From Dactylosporangium vinaceum (GTDB lineage Bacteria > Actinomycetota > Actinomycetes > Mycobacteriales > Micromonosporaceae), in NCBI RefSeq assembly GCF_019904175.1, contig NZ_CP061913.1:9982001-10046000 (forward strand): a DNA stretch of 64,000 nucleotides, in the 5' to 3' direction. Of this stretch, positions 33,392-41,963 are shown piece after piece (the stretch's first letter is position 1; every line of letters starts with the position of its first letter). The position numbers and the translations under genes were made by a program. The notes beneath the pieces are model-generated. The model did no database searches. It worked only from the letters and a program-made list of their open reading frames with translations, and was not told the DNA's origin.

Positions 33392-33484
33392 TCGCGTTGG
33401 TTATCGTGTCCTGCACCCGATTCGGCGGCATGCTGAAAGTGCGGCGCCGAAGCGTAGCGAACCAATCAGTGATGTGGAGCACCA

Positions 33485-35050
33485 GTGACCGCCCTGAACC
33501 TCGTCGACACCGACCCAGCCAGCCTGAACGTCGACGCCGTCGTCATCGGCGTCTACGCGGACGAGAGCGGCGAGGCCAAGCTGCGCCTGGCCCCCGGCGC
33601 CGAGAGCGTCGCGGCGGCGTTCGGCGACCGGCCGGGCGGCGGCCTCGCCGAGACCCTGCGGCTGCTGGGCGCGAGCGGCGCGGCCGGGGAGGTGACGAAG
33701 CTCGCAACGTTCGGTGCGGTGAAGGCTCCGCTCCTGGTGGCGGCCGGCCTGGGCGCACCCAACGGCGGCGACGCGGGCCGGGCCCCGAGCCCCGAGACCC
33801 TGCGGCGAGCGGCCGGTGCGGCGGCCCGGGCACTTGCCGGATCGGCCTCCGCGGCCTTTGTCCTGCCCCTGGCCGACGACGGTGAGACAGGCGTCGCCGC
33901 GCTGACCCCGGGGCTGCGGGCCGTGGGTGAGGGGGCGGTGCTGGGGGCGTACCGGTTCGCCGGCTACAAGTCGAAGCCGGTCGCCGGCCGGCGTGAACCC
34001 CTGCGCAAGGCGCTCGTGCACGTGCCGGACGCGGGGGCGCGGGGCGTGAAGGCCGCGCTCAAGCGCTCCGGGGTGCTCGGGGCGGCGGTCAGCCGTACCC
34101 GGGACTGGATCAACACGGCGCCCAACGAGCTGCGCCCGCCCGCGTTCGCCGAGCAGGTCGCGGCCGCCGCGCGGGAGGCGTCGCTGGACGTCTCGGTGCT
34201 CGACGAGAAGGCGCTGGCCCGCGGTGGCTACGGCGGCATCCTCGCCGTCGGCCTGGGCTCGGCGGCGGCACCCCGGCTGGTCCGGATCGCCTACGAGCCG
34301 GCCGGGGCCACCCGGCGGGTCGCGCTCGTGGGCAAGGGCATCACGTTCGACACCGGCGGCGTGTCGATCAAGCCCAGCGCGGGCATGTGGGAGATGAAGT
34401 CCGACATGTCCGGCGCGGCCGCGGTCGTCGCCACCATGCTCGCGATCGCCCAGCTCAAGCCGAAGGTGGCGGTGGTGGCGTACGCGCCGATGGCCGAGAA
34501 CATGGTCTCCGGCAGCGCGTACCGCCCCGGCGACGTCGTGCGGATGTACAGCGGCGCCCAGGTCGAGGTCCTCAACACCGACGCCGAGGGCCGCATGATC
34601 CTCGGTGACGCGATCGCCCGGGCCTGCGAGGACGAGCCGGACTACCTGTTCGAGGTCTCCACCCTCACCGGCGGCCAGGTGATCGCCCTCGGCAAGCGCA
34701 TCGCGGGCGTCATGGGCACCCCGGAGCTCTGCGAGCGCGTCCGCGACGCCGGCGAGCGGGCCGGGGAGCCGGCCTGGCCGATGCCCCTGCCGGAGGACGT
34801 GCGCAAGGGCATGGACTCGGACGTCGCCGACATCTCCCAGGTCAACGCCGGCATGGACCGGGCGGGCCACATGCTGCAGGGCGGCGTGTTCCTGTCGGAG
34901 TTCGTGACGGAGGGCGTGCAGTGGGCCCACATCGACATCGCGGGCCCGAGCTACCACTCCGGCGAGCCGTTCGGGTACTGGACCAAGGGCGGCACCGGCG
35001 TCCCCGTGCGCACGCTCGTCGAGCTGGTCGAGGAGATCGCGGCCGAGTAA
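33485..35050 (+). CDS. pepA: Leucyl aminopeptidase (M17)
   Basis: A 521-residue cytosolic M17 aminopeptidase that removes N-terminal residues using two metal ions. The catalytic C-terminal domain shows VGKGITFDTGGVSIKPSAG, MKSDMSGAAAVVATM and the signature NTDAEGRMILGDAI with metal-binding Asp/Glu and Arg. The variable N-terminal domain covers residues 1-~170. GTG start with GGAG ~8 nt upstream. Mycobacterial pepB (Rv2213) is in the same relative place. Divergent from gcvT. Confidence 0.95.
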   Translation: MTALNLVDTDPASLNVDAVVIGVYADESGEAKLRLAPGAESVAAAFGDRPGGGLAETLRLLGASGAAGEVTKLATFGAVKAPLLVAAGLGAPNGGDAGRAPSPETLRRAAGAAARALAGSASAAFVLPLADDGETGVAALTPGLRAVGEGAVLGAYRFAGYKSKPVAGRREPLRKALVHVPDAGARGVKAALKRSGVLGAAVSRTRDWINTAPNELRPPAFAEQVAAAAREASLDVSVLDEKALARGGYGGILAVGLGSAAAPRLVRIAYEPAGATRRVALVGKGITFDTGGVSIKPSAGMWEMKSDMSGAAAVVATMLAIAQLKPKVAVVAYAPMAENMVSGSAYRPGDVVRMYSGAQVEVLNTDAEGRMILGDAIARACEDEPDYLFEVSTLTGGQVIALGKRIAGVMGTPELCERVRDAGERAGEPAWPMPLPEDVRKGMDSDVADISQVNAGMDRAGHMLQGGVFLSEFVTEGVQWAHIDIAGPSYHSGEPFGYWTKGGTGVPVRTLVELVEEIAAE

Positions 35051-35070
35051 CAGGGCCGAGTGACAGGCGG

Positions 35071-35111
35071 AGGAGCCGAGAGCCGAAGCGGTCACCGCGA
35101 CGGCTCTTCCT
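35071..35111. terminator. Hairpin between convergent pepA and a small gene
   Basis: AGAGCCG (35079-35085) pairs with CGGCTCT (35101-35107), and outer AGGA (35071-35074) with TCCT (35108-35111). The loop itself can form a small stem (GGT/ACC). Confidence 0.5.
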
Positions 35112-35115
35112 GCTT

Positions 35116-35424
35116 TCAGCTCTTCTTGTTCCTCGCGTTGTAGTCGCGCCAGCGTTGGGGGTATCCGACCAGGGCGATGTCATAGATGGGCAGGCTCAGG
35201 CGGTGGGCGAACTGGCGGGCCGCCTGCGGGCTTTCCATGCGCCGGCGGGTCCACTCTCCGTCGTGGGCGATCAGCAGGAGTGTCGTTTCCGTCACTGTCG
35301 TGCGGGGCTCGATGAAACCCTCCACGCCGCGGCGGCTGCGGACGAACTCTTCCAGGTAAGCCAGGTCCTCGCGAGTGGCGGACCGGCCGCCCGCTGCCGG
35401 CTTCCGTCGGCGGAACCAAGCCAC
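35116..35424 (-). CDS. Conserved hypothetical actinobacterial protein
   Basis: A 102-residue protein of unknown function (VAWFRRRKPAAGG, EDLAYLEEFVRSRRGVEGFI, TETTLLLIAHDGEWTRRR, LPIYDIALVGYPQRWRDYNA). It is basic at both ends and alpha/beta in pattern, with no membrane segment. The GTG at 35424 is preferred because GAGGAG (35431-35436) is 6 nt upstream; the longer in-frame reading of 131 residues starts in non-conserved sequence. Similar proteins occur next to pepA in other actinobacteria, as I recall. Confidence 0.75.
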   Translation of the reverse strand: MAWFRRRKPAAGGRSATREDLAYLEEFVRSRRGVEGFIEPRTTVTETTLLLIAHDGEWTRRRMESPQAARQFAHRLSLPIYDIALVGYPQRWRDYNARNKKS

Positions 35425-35604
35425 GATCGCTCCTCGTCGTCGGGGTTCGGGCACAAGCTGGTGCACAGGGTACGGCGTCGGGGCCGCCGCCGGTGTCCTG
35501 TGACTGGGCACCTACCGTCGCAGGCCAGCAGCGCAAGTGACAAGATGGCCTCGGATCGTCTAGCGAAGGGCGAACCCCCATTCGCACACCACCTGGGAGA
35601 ATTC

Positions 35605-36990
35605 GTGAGTGACCCACACGCCAACTCCTTCGACGTCCTGGTCCTCGGCGGGGGCAGCGGCGGTTACGCGACAGCGTTCCGCGCCACGCAGCTCGGCCTG
35701 TCCGTCGCGCTTGTCGAGAAGGACAAGCTCGGCGGCACGTGCCTGCACCGCGGGTGCATCCCCACGAAGGCGCTGCTGCACGCCGGTGAGGTCGCGGACG
35801 CCGCCCGCGAGGCGGACCAGTTCGGCATCCAGGCCGTCTTCAACGGCGTGGACATGAAGGCCGTGAACGCCTACAAGGATGGCGTGGTCACCAAGCTGTA
35901 CAAGGGGCTGCAGGGCCTGGCCAAGGCGCGCAAGGTGACGCTCATCGAGGGCGAGGGGCGCCTGGTCGCGCCGGACGCCGTCGAGGTCGCCGGCACGCGG
36001 TACACGGCGAAGAACGTCGTGCTGGCCACCGGCTCGTACTCCAAGACGCTGCCCGGCCTCGTCGTGGACGGCGAGCGGGTCATCACCAGCGAGCACGCGC
36101 TCGCGCTCGACCACGTGCCGGACTCGGCGATCATCCTCGGCGGCGGCGTCATCGGCTGCGAGTTCGCGAGTGCCTGGAAGTCCTTCGGCGTCGACGTGAC
36201 GATCGTGGAGGCGCTCCCCCGGCTGCTCGCGGTCGAGGACGAGGCCAGCTCGAAGGCCCTGGAGCGGGCGTTTCGCAAGCGGGGCATCAAGTTCAAGGTG
36301 GGCAAGCCCTTCGAGGGCGTCGAGCGCACCGACGCCGGCGTCAAGGTGTCGATCCAGGGCGGCGAGACGATCGAGGCGGAGCTGCTGCTCGTGGCCGTCG
36401 GGCGGGGGCCGACCACGGCGAACCTCGGATACGAGGAGCACGGCGTGAAGATGGAGCGCGGGTTCGTCATCACCGACGAGCGGCTGCGCACCTCCGTGCC
36501 GGGCGTCTACGCCGTCGGTGACATCGTGCCAGGCGTGCAGCTGGCGCACCGCGGATTCCAGCAGGGCATCTTCGTCGCCGAGGAGATCGCCGGGCTGCAC
36601 CCGCAGGTCATCGAGGAGTCGGGCATCCCCCGGGTCACGTACTCCGAGCCCGAGGTCGCGTCCGTGGGCCTGAACGAGTCGAAGGCCCGCGAGCTCCACG
36701 GCGAGGACAAGATCGAGACTGTGCAGTACGACCTCACGGGCAACGGCAAGAGTCAGATCCTCAAGACCGCCGGGTTCGTGAAGCTGATCCGGGTCAAGGA
36801 CGGGCCGGTCGTCGGCGTCCACATGGTGGGCGCACGGGTGAGCGAGCTCATCGGCGAGGCCCAGCTGATCTACAACTGGGAGGCGTTCCCCGGAGACGTC
36901 GCCCCGCTCGTGCACATGCACCCCACGCAGAACGAGGCTCTCGGCGAGGCGCACCTGGCGCTGGCCGGCAAGCCGCTGCACGTCCACTGA
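35605..36990 (+). CDS. lpdA: Dihydrolipoyl dehydrogenase (E3)
   Basis: A 461-residue FAD-dependent E3 that reoxidises dihydrolipoyl groups of 2-oxoacid dehydrogenases and GcvH with NAD+. FAD-binding GGGSGGYATAFRATQLG is at the N-terminus, and the redox-active disulfide is Cys46/Cys51 in GTCLHRGCIPTK. The NAD-binding IILGGGVIGCEFASAW and the C-terminal His-Glu dyad in HMHPTQNEALGE are present. GTG start with GGGAGA ~6 nt upstream. It precedes sucB by 47 nt in the same direction, so E3 and E2 are made together. Confidence 0.96.
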   Translation: MSDPHANSFDVLVLGGGSGGYATAFRATQLGLSVALVEKDKLGGTCLHRGCIPTKALLHAGEVADAAREADQFGIQAVFNGVDMKAVNAYKDGVVTKLYKGLQGLAKARKVTLIEGEGRLVAPDAVEVAGTRYTAKNVVLATGSYSKTLPGLVVDGERVITSEHALALDHVPDSAIILGGGVIGCEFASAWKSFGVDVTIVEALPRLLAVEDEASSKALERAFRKRGIKFKVGKPFEGVERTDAGVKVSIQGGETIEAELLLVAVGRGPTTANLGYEEHGVKMERGFVITDERLRTSVPGVYAVGDIVPGVQLAHRGFQQGIFVAEEIAGLHPQVIEESGIPRVTYSEPEVASVGLNESKARELHGEDKIETVQYDLTGNGKSQILKTAGFVKLIRVKDGPVVGVHMVGARVSELIGEAQLIYNWEAFPGDVAPLVHMHPTQNEALGEAHLALAGKPLHVH

Positions 36991-37037
36991 TCAAGCTGGC
37001 ACTGACCGCCACCAAGCAGTACGAGGAGTCGTTTTAC

Positions 37038-38924
37038 ATGCCGGTATCGGTCACCATGCCCCGGTTGGGCGAGAGCGTCACCGAGGGCACCGTCACCCGC
37101 TGGTTGAAGCAGGAGGGCGACCACGTCGAGGCCGACGAGCCGCTGCTCGAGGTCTCCACGGACAAGGTCGACACCGAGATCCCGTCGCCGGCGGCCGGGG
37201 TGCTGACCCGGATCGTCGTGCAGGAGGACGAGACCGCCGAGGTCGGCGCCGAGCTCGCCGTCATCGGGGGCGACTCGGGCGACGCCGCGCCCGCCGCTGA
37301 GGAGCCGGCCGCCGAAGAGTCGGCCGCCGAGGAACCGGCCGCGGAGGAAGAGCCCGCCGCTGTCGAGCCCGAGCAGGAGCCTTCCGAGGAGGTCGAGGAG
37401 CCCGCTGCCGCCGCGGAGTCGTCGGACTCGTCCGGCTCCTCCGGGGAGAGCACGTCGGTGAAGATGCCCGCCCTTGGCGAGAGCGTCACCGAGGGTACCG
37501 TCACGCGCTGGCTCAAGCAGGTCGGCGACAGCGTCGAGGCCGACGAGCCGCTGCTCGAGGTCTCCACGGACAAGGTCGACACCGAGATCCCGTCGCCGGT
37601 CGCCGGCACGCTGCTGGAGATCAAGGTGCCGGAGGACGAGACGGTCGAGGTCGGCGCCGAGTTGGCGGTGATCGGTGCGGCCGGTGCCGGCTCCGCGCCC
37701 AAGGCCGAGGCGCCCAAGGCGGAGGCGCCCAAGGCGGCCGCGCCGGCGCCCAAGGCTGAGGAGAAGAAGCCGGAGCCGAAGGCCGCCGCGCCTGAGCCGA
37801 AGGCGGCTGCGCCCGAGCCGAAGGCGGCTGCGCCCGAGCCGAAGGCCGCTGCGCCCGAGCCGAAGGCCGCTGCGCCCGAGCCGCAGCCCGCGACGGCCGC
37901 TCCGGTGCAGGCCGGACCGGCGACGAACGTGACGGCCCCGGCCGGCGGAAACGGGAAGGTCGAGGGCGATGACGTCGCGTACGTCACGCCGCTGGTCCGC
38001 AAGCTGGCCACCGAGCACGGGGTCAACCTGTCTTCGCTGACGGGTACCGGTGTCGGTGGGCGCATCCGCAAGCAGGACGTGCTCGACGCCGCGGCCAAGG
38101 CCAAGGAGGCCGCCGCCGCGCCCGCCGCGGCTCCGGCTGCTGCGGCTCCGGCCGCCGCCGGCGGTTCGAGCGCCCCGGCGCCGAAGGCGGCCCCGAGCCC
38201 GCTGCGCGGCCAGACGGTGAAGCTGACCCGGATGCGGGCGCTCATCGCCCGGCGGATGGTCGAGTCGCTGCAGATCTCGGCCCAGCTGACCACTGTCGTC
38301 GAGGTCGACGTCACCAAGGTGGCCAAGCTGCGGGAGCAGGCCAAGGCGCAGTTCCTGGCCACGCACGGCGTGAAGCTGTCGTTCCTGCCGTTCTTCGCCC
38401 TGGCGGCGGTCGAGGCGCTGCGGGTGCACCCGTCGGTGAACTCGTCGATCGACCTCGAGGCGGGCACCGTCAAGTACCACGACGCCGAGCACCTCGGTAT
38501 GGCCGTGGACAGCGACAAGGGCCTGATCGTCCCGGTCATCAAGAACGCCGGCGACCTGAACCTGGCCGGGCTGGCCAAGCGGATCGCCGACGTGGCCGAC
38601 CGGACCCGCAACAACAAGCTGAGCCCGGACGACATCGCCGGCGGCACGTTCACGCTCACCAACACCGGCAGCCGGGGCGCGCTGTTCGACACGCCGATCA
38701 TCAACCAGCCGCAGGTGGCCATCCTGGGCACCGGCGCTGTCGTGAAGCGGGCCGTCGTGGTCAGTGACCCGGAGCTCGGCGAGGTCATCGCGCCGCGGTC
38801 GATGGTGTACCTGGCCCTGTCGTACGACCACCGCATCGTGGACGGCGCCGACGCGGCCCGGTTCCTGAGCACGGTCAAGGAGCGCCTGGAGGCCGGGCAC
38901 TTCGAGGCCGATCTCGGGCTGTAG
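37038..38924 (+). CDS. sucB: 2-oxoacid dehydrogenase E2 (dihydrolipoamide acyltransferase, SucB/DlaT type)
   Basis: A 628-residue E2 with two lipoyl domains (about 1-80 and 140-220; lipoyl-lysines in STDKVDTEIPSP near residues 43 and 183). Then come an Ala/Pro/Glu/Lys linker with five tandem AAPEPK units, an E3-binding domain (~313-350, TPLVRKLATEHGVNLSS, GVGGRIRKQDVL), another Ala/Pro linker, and the catalytic domain (~390-628) ending in SYDHRIVDGADAARFL. In actinobacteria this type serves pyruvate or 2-oxoglutarate dehydrogenase; the mycobacterial syntenic gene (Rv2215) acts in pyruvate dehydrogenase. A 67-nt stretch is identical between the two lipoyl domains. Confidence 0.95.
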   Translation: MPVSVTMPRLGESVTEGTVTRWLKQEGDHVEADEPLLEVSTDKVDTEIPSPAAGVLTRIVVQEDETAEVGAELAVIGGDSGDAAPAAEEPAAEESAAEEPAAEEEPAAVEPEQEPSEEVEEPAAAAESSDSSGSSGESTSVKMPALGESVTEGTVTRWLKQVGDSVEADEPLLEVSTDKVDTEIPSPVAGTLLEIKVPEDETVEVGAELAVIGAAGAGSAPKAEAPKAEAPKAAAPAPKAEEKKPEPKAAAPEPKAAAPEPKAAAPEPKAAAPEPKAAAPEPQPATAAPVQAGPATNVTAPAGGNGKVEGDDVAYVTPLVRKLATEHGVNLSSLTGTGVGGRIRKQDVLDAAAKAKEAAAAPAAAPAAAAPAAAGGSSAPAPKAAPSPLRGQTVKLTRMRALIARRMVESLQISAQLTTVVEVDVTKVAKLREQAKAQFLATHGVKLSFLPFFALAAVEALRVHPSVNSSIDLEAGTVKYHDAEHLGMAVDSDKGLIVPVIKNAGDLNLAGLAKRIADVADRTRNNKLSPDDIAGGTFTLTNTGSRGALFDTPIINQPQVAILGTGAVVKRAVVVSDPELGEVIAPRSMVYLALSYDHRIVDGADAARFLSTVKERLEAGHFEADLGL

Positions 38925-38933
38925 ATCGATTGC

Positions 38934-38968
38934 GAATGGGCGCCCCGGCTTCGGCGGGGCGCCCATTC
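38934..38968 (+). terminator. Hairpin terminator after sucB
   Basis: A perfect 13-bp inverted repeat GAATGGGCGCCCC (38934-38946) with GGGGCGCCCATTC (38956-38968) and a 9-nt loop, 10 nt past the stop codon. Confidence 0.85.
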
Positions 38969-39026
38969 GGCGTCTCCGGGCGGGGGCGGTCGGGTTCGGG
39001 GAGCCGCGGGCGGGCAAAATAAGGGC

Positions 39027-39920
39027 ATGCAGATCCTCATCGCGGGCGCGTCCGGGTTCCTCGGGCAGCGACTCATCCCCCACTTGCGGGCGGCCGGGCA
39101 CCAGGTCACACCGCTCGTGCGGCGGCCACCGCGCCCGGGCGAGGTGCGGTGGGACCCGACCTCCGGGGTGCTGGACGGGACAGTCGTGGCGGCCGCGGAC
39201 GCGGTGATCAACCTGGCCGGGGCCGGGGTCGGTGAGAAGCGGTGGACGGCGCAGTACAAGAAGGTGCTCGTCGACAGCCGGGTCGACACCACCCGGACGC
39301 TGGCCCGGGCCATCGCGGCGGCGCCGGTCAAGCCCAAGGTGCTGCTGAACTCCTCGGCCGTCGGATACTACGGCGACACCGGTGACCGGGCGGTCGACGA
39401 GACCTCGCCGGCGGGCGAAGGGTTCCTGGCCGACCTGTGCAAGGTGTGGGAGGCGGCGACCCACCCGGCCGAGGACGCCGGGACGCGTGTGGCGCTGCTG
39501 CGCACCGGGCTGCCGCTCGATCCGGACGGCGGGCTGCTCAAGCCGCTGTATCTGCAGTTCAAGCTGTTCGCGGGCGGCCGGATGGGCAGTGGCCGGCAGT
39601 ACCTGCCCTGGATCTCGGTCCCGGACTGGCTCGCCGCGATCACGTTCGTGCTCGACCGGGAGCTCTCCGGGCCGGTAAACCTCACCGGGCCCGAGCCGGT
39701 GACCAACGCCGAGTTCTCGGCCGCGCTGGGCGAGGTCATGCACCGGCCCAACCTGCTCCCGGTGCCGGGGTTCGCGCTGCGGGCCGCGGTGGGCGAGTTC
39801 GGCGGCGAGGCCCTGGCCAGCCAACGGGTGCTGCCGGCGGTGCTGGTGCGCGAGGGGTTCCCGTTCGCGCACCGCACCGTCCGCGAGGCCCTTCAGCAGG
39901 CCGTGTCGTCGATCACGTAG
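39027..39920 (+). CDS. TIGR01777-family NAD(P)-dependent epimerase/oxidoreductase
   Basis: A 297-residue extended-SDR protein of the TIGR01777 (YfcH/SulA) family. N-terminal GASGFLGQRLIPHL binds the nucleotide; conserved INLAGAGVGEKRWT, LLNSSAVGYYGDTGDRAVDE, and C-terminal YLPWISVPDWLAAI and GPVNLTGPEPVTN are family marks. Substrate unknown. In mycobacteria the orthologue (Rv2216) also lies between the E2 gene and lipB. Its 3' end overlaps the convergent esterase gene by 28 nt. Confidence 0.92.
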   Translation: MQILIAGASGFLGQRLIPHLRAAGHQVTPLVRRPPRPGEVRWDPTSGVLDGTVVAAADAVINLAGAGVGEKRWTAQYKKVLVDSRVDTTRTLARAIAAAPVKPKVLLNSSAVGYYGDTGDRAVDETSPAGEGFLADLCKVWEAATHPAEDAGTRVALLRTGLPLDPDGGLLKPLYLQFKLFAGGRMGSGRQYLPWISVPDWLAAITFVLDRELSGPVNLTGPEPVTNAEFSAALGEVMHRPNLLPVPGFALRAAVGEFGGEALASQRVLPAVLVREGFPFAHRTVREALQQAVSSIT

Positions 39921-41128
39921 GAGTTCGGCCCGGTCTGGCGCAGGCCGTGGGTGGTGAAGACGTTGTAGAGGCCCATGTTCTGGTTGGAGCCGTTGGCGTA
40001 CGTGTAGCCGCCGCTCTGGTGGGCCCGGCCGGCCGTGACGTGGGCGTAGTTGGAGGCGCGGACGCACGGGCCGGTCGTGGGGCTCGTGCTCGGCGTCGGG
40101 CTGGTGCTCGGCGTCGGGCTCACGGTCGGGCTCGTGCTTGCCGTCGGGCTCGTGGTGGGGCCGGCGGTGCCCAGTTGCCAGTCGAGGGCCTGGTAGTACG
40201 ACGAGCAGATCGTGTCCTTGTAGTACGTGCCGGCGGTGCCGCACTGCTCGGTGGCCGCACCGGGGTCGACGGGCGTGGCGTGGGTCATGCCGGAGACGAG
40301 GTACACCTTCACCTTGTCTGCGTAGTTCGACAGGGACGTGCCGCCGGGTAGCGAGGCCGTCGACGTGGGGGTCTGGCCGACGCCGAGGACGTTCGTCCAC
40401 TGATCGCGCAGCTCCGTGGCGTTGGCGGGGGCGACAGTGGTGTCGGCTGTACCGTGCCAGATCGCCACCCGCGGCCGGGTGCCCGAGTAGCCGGAGTAGG
40501 CGGAGCGCACCAGGTCGCCCCAGGCCGCGGGAGTCTTGTCGACGCCGGGATTCATGCAGGTGTACGCGGCCGTCATCGACGTCGCGCAGCGGTACGGCAG
40601 GCCCGCCATGATCGCGCCGCCGGCGAATACGTCAGGGTAGGTGGCCAGCATGACCGCCGTCATCGCCCCGCCGGCCGAGAGGCCGGTGACGTACACCCGC
40701 GAAGGGTTCGTTCCGTAGTTGGCGACGGCGTAGTCGACCATCTGCTTGATCGAGAGCGGCTCGCCCGAGCCGCGGGCCGTGTCGCCCGTCTCGAACCAGT
40801 TGAAGCAGCTCGTGCTGTTGTTCGCGGACTTCTGCTCGGGCAGGACGAGCGCGAACTTCCAGAGGTCGGCGTACTTGCGCCAGCCGGAGTTGGTGAAGTA
40901 GTCGGTGGCGTTCTGGGTGCAGCCGTGCATGGCGACGACCAGTGGCGCGTTGCCGGGCAGGCCGTCGGGGCGGTAGCTGTACATCGTGAGGTTGCCTGGG
41001 TTCGAGCCGAAGCCGCTCACGGTTGTGAGGGTGGCCGCGTAGGCCGGGCTGCCGGTGGTCGCGGCCAGGGCGGCGGCGGTGACGAGGGCGGCGAGAATGG
41101 GCAGGGCGAGGCGGAGTAGGCGGGGCAT
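39893..41128 (-). CDS. Secreted PHB-depolymerase-family esterase with C-terminal accessory domain
   Basis: A 411-residue secreted esterase. A signal peptide (LALPILAALVTAAALAAT, cleavage near SPAYA) precedes a PHB-depolymerase/feruloyl-esterase-type alpha/beta hydrolase. It has nucleophile Ser in VTGLSAGGAMTAVM, an oxyanion region VVAMHGCTQNATDY, Asp in IWHGTADTTV and His in VSGMTHATPVDPG. A Ser/Thr/Pro linker with repeated TSPTPS units (residues ~328-355) leads to a ~55-residue domain with two cysteines (CVRASNYAHVTAGRAHQSGG, ending VIDDTAC). That tail resembles domains of secreted PHB depolymerases and may bind polymer. AAAGGG lies 8 nt before the ATG. Confidence 0.9.
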   Translation of the reverse strand: MPRLLRLALPILAALVTAAALAATTGSPAYAATLTTVSGFGSNPGNLTMYSYRPDGLPGNAPLVVAMHGCTQNATDYFTNSGWRKYADLWKFALVLPEQKSANNSTSCFNWFETGDTARGSGEPLSIKQMVDYAVANYGTNPSRVYVTGLSAGGAMTAVMLATYPDVFAGGAIMAGLPYRCATSMTAAYTCMNPGVDKTPAAWGDLVRSAYSGYSGTRPRVAIWHGTADTTVAPANATELRDQWTNVLGVGQTPTSTASLPGGTSLSNYADKVKVYLVSGMTHATPVDPGAATEQCGTAGTYYKDTICSSYYQALDWQLGTAGPTTSPTASTSPTVSPTPSTSPTPSTSPTTGPCVRASNYAHVTAGRAHQSGGYTYANGSNQNMGLYNVFTTHGLRQTGPNSYVIDDTAC

Positions 41129-41240
41129 GGCGGTGCCCTTTCTGCTTGTGGGACCACCACGCTAGGTGTGAGCTTCGACGCACCACTATGTCCGGACCCC
41201 ACACAAATCGGCGGACACCTGGTTGACACCCGGCTCGGCG

Positions 41241-41246
41241 TAGCCT
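41241..41246 (+). promoter_or_regulatory. Probable -10 box for leaderless lipB mRNA
   Basis: TAGCCT ends 7 nt before the ATG at 41254. A TTGACA is at 41223-41228, but the 12-nt spacing is too short for a normal -35. Confidence 0.5.
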
Positions 41247-41253
41247 TTGGGCC

Positions 41254-41868
41254 ATGCAGATCGTTCGGGCTGGTCTCGTCGAATACTCCTCGGCACTCGC
41301 CGAACAGCGGCGGATTCATGCGCTCGTCGCGGCGGGGTCCGCGCCGGACACGGTGCTGCTGCTGGAGCATCCGAGCGTCTACACCGCCGGCAAGCGGACG
41401 GAGCCCGAGGACCGGCCGTTCGACGGGACGCCGGTGATCGACGTGGACCGGGGCGGGAAGATCACCTGGCACGGGCCGGGGCAGCTGGTGGGGTATCCGA
41501 TCATCAAGCTGGACGATCCGGTGGACGTGGTGGCGTACGTGCGGCGGATGGAGCAGGTGCTCATCGACGTGTGCGCCTCGCTCGGGGTGGCGACGCAGCG
41601 GGTCGAGGGGCGCAGCGGGGTCTGGGTCGCGGCCGATGCGCGGGGGCCGGAGCGGAAGGTCGCGGCGATCGGGATCCGCGTGGCCCAGGGGACGACGCTG
41701 CACGGCTTCTCGCTGAACGCGAACTGCGATCTGTCGCGGTACAGCATCTTCGTGCCCTGCGGGATTCGGGACGCCGGGGTCACGTCGCTGTCGTGGGAGC
41801 TGGAGCGGGATGTGACGGTGGAGGAGGTGCTGCCGATCGTGGAGCGCAACCTGAAGACGCTGTACTGA
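41254..41868 (+). CDS. lipB: Octanoyl-[acyl carrier protein]-protein N-octanoyltransferase
   Basis: Transfers octanoate from acyl carrier protein to the lipoyl lysine of E2 and GcvH proteins, the first step of lipoate synthesis. It has 204 residues. Motifs: DTVLLLEHPSVYTAGKRTE, GGKITWHGPGQLVGYPII, the acyl-transfer Lys in ERKVAAIGIRV and Cys in FVPCGIRDAGVTSL. LipA, which inserts the sulfurs, is 1.1 kb downstream with one unrelated gene and a repeat array between. SucB nearby is a predicted substrate. Confidence 0.95.
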   Translation: MQIVRAGLVEYSSALAEQRRIHALVAAGSAPDTVLLLEHPSVYTAGKRTEPEDRPFDGTPVIDVDRGGKITWHGPGQLVGYPIIKLDDPVDVVAYVRRMEQVLIDVCASLGVATQRVEGRSGVWVAADARGPERKVAAIGIRVAQGTTLHGFSLNANCDLSRYSIFVPCGIRDAGVTSLSWELERDVTVEEVLPIVERNLKTLY

Positions 41869-41963
41869 CGCGGTGTCGAGCGGGGCGAGGGCCGGGGCCG
41901 GGGGGCCGGGGAATGGGTGACAGGACTCCACGGCAGGTGGCCTGGTTATTGGTTGCGCGGTGG
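41869..41963. other. Spacer between lipB and the tandem repeat
   Basis: G-rich non-coding DNA with a run of GGGGCC-type units (about 41880-41910). The last 50 bases weakly resemble the repeat unit that follows, so a decayed first copy is possible. No gene is seen. Confidence 0.4.

Noticed and set aside
33380..33484. Glycine riboswitch before gcvT
   Set aside because: The divergent region is 105 bp and a -10 box lies 6 nt from the gcvT ATG, leaving no leader for an aptamer.
36870..40400. 1176-codon open frame on the minus strand
   Set aside because: Antisense to lpdA, sucB and the TIGR01777 gene, all of which have clear family motifs. The long frame reflects the Ala/Pro/Glu repeats of sucB.
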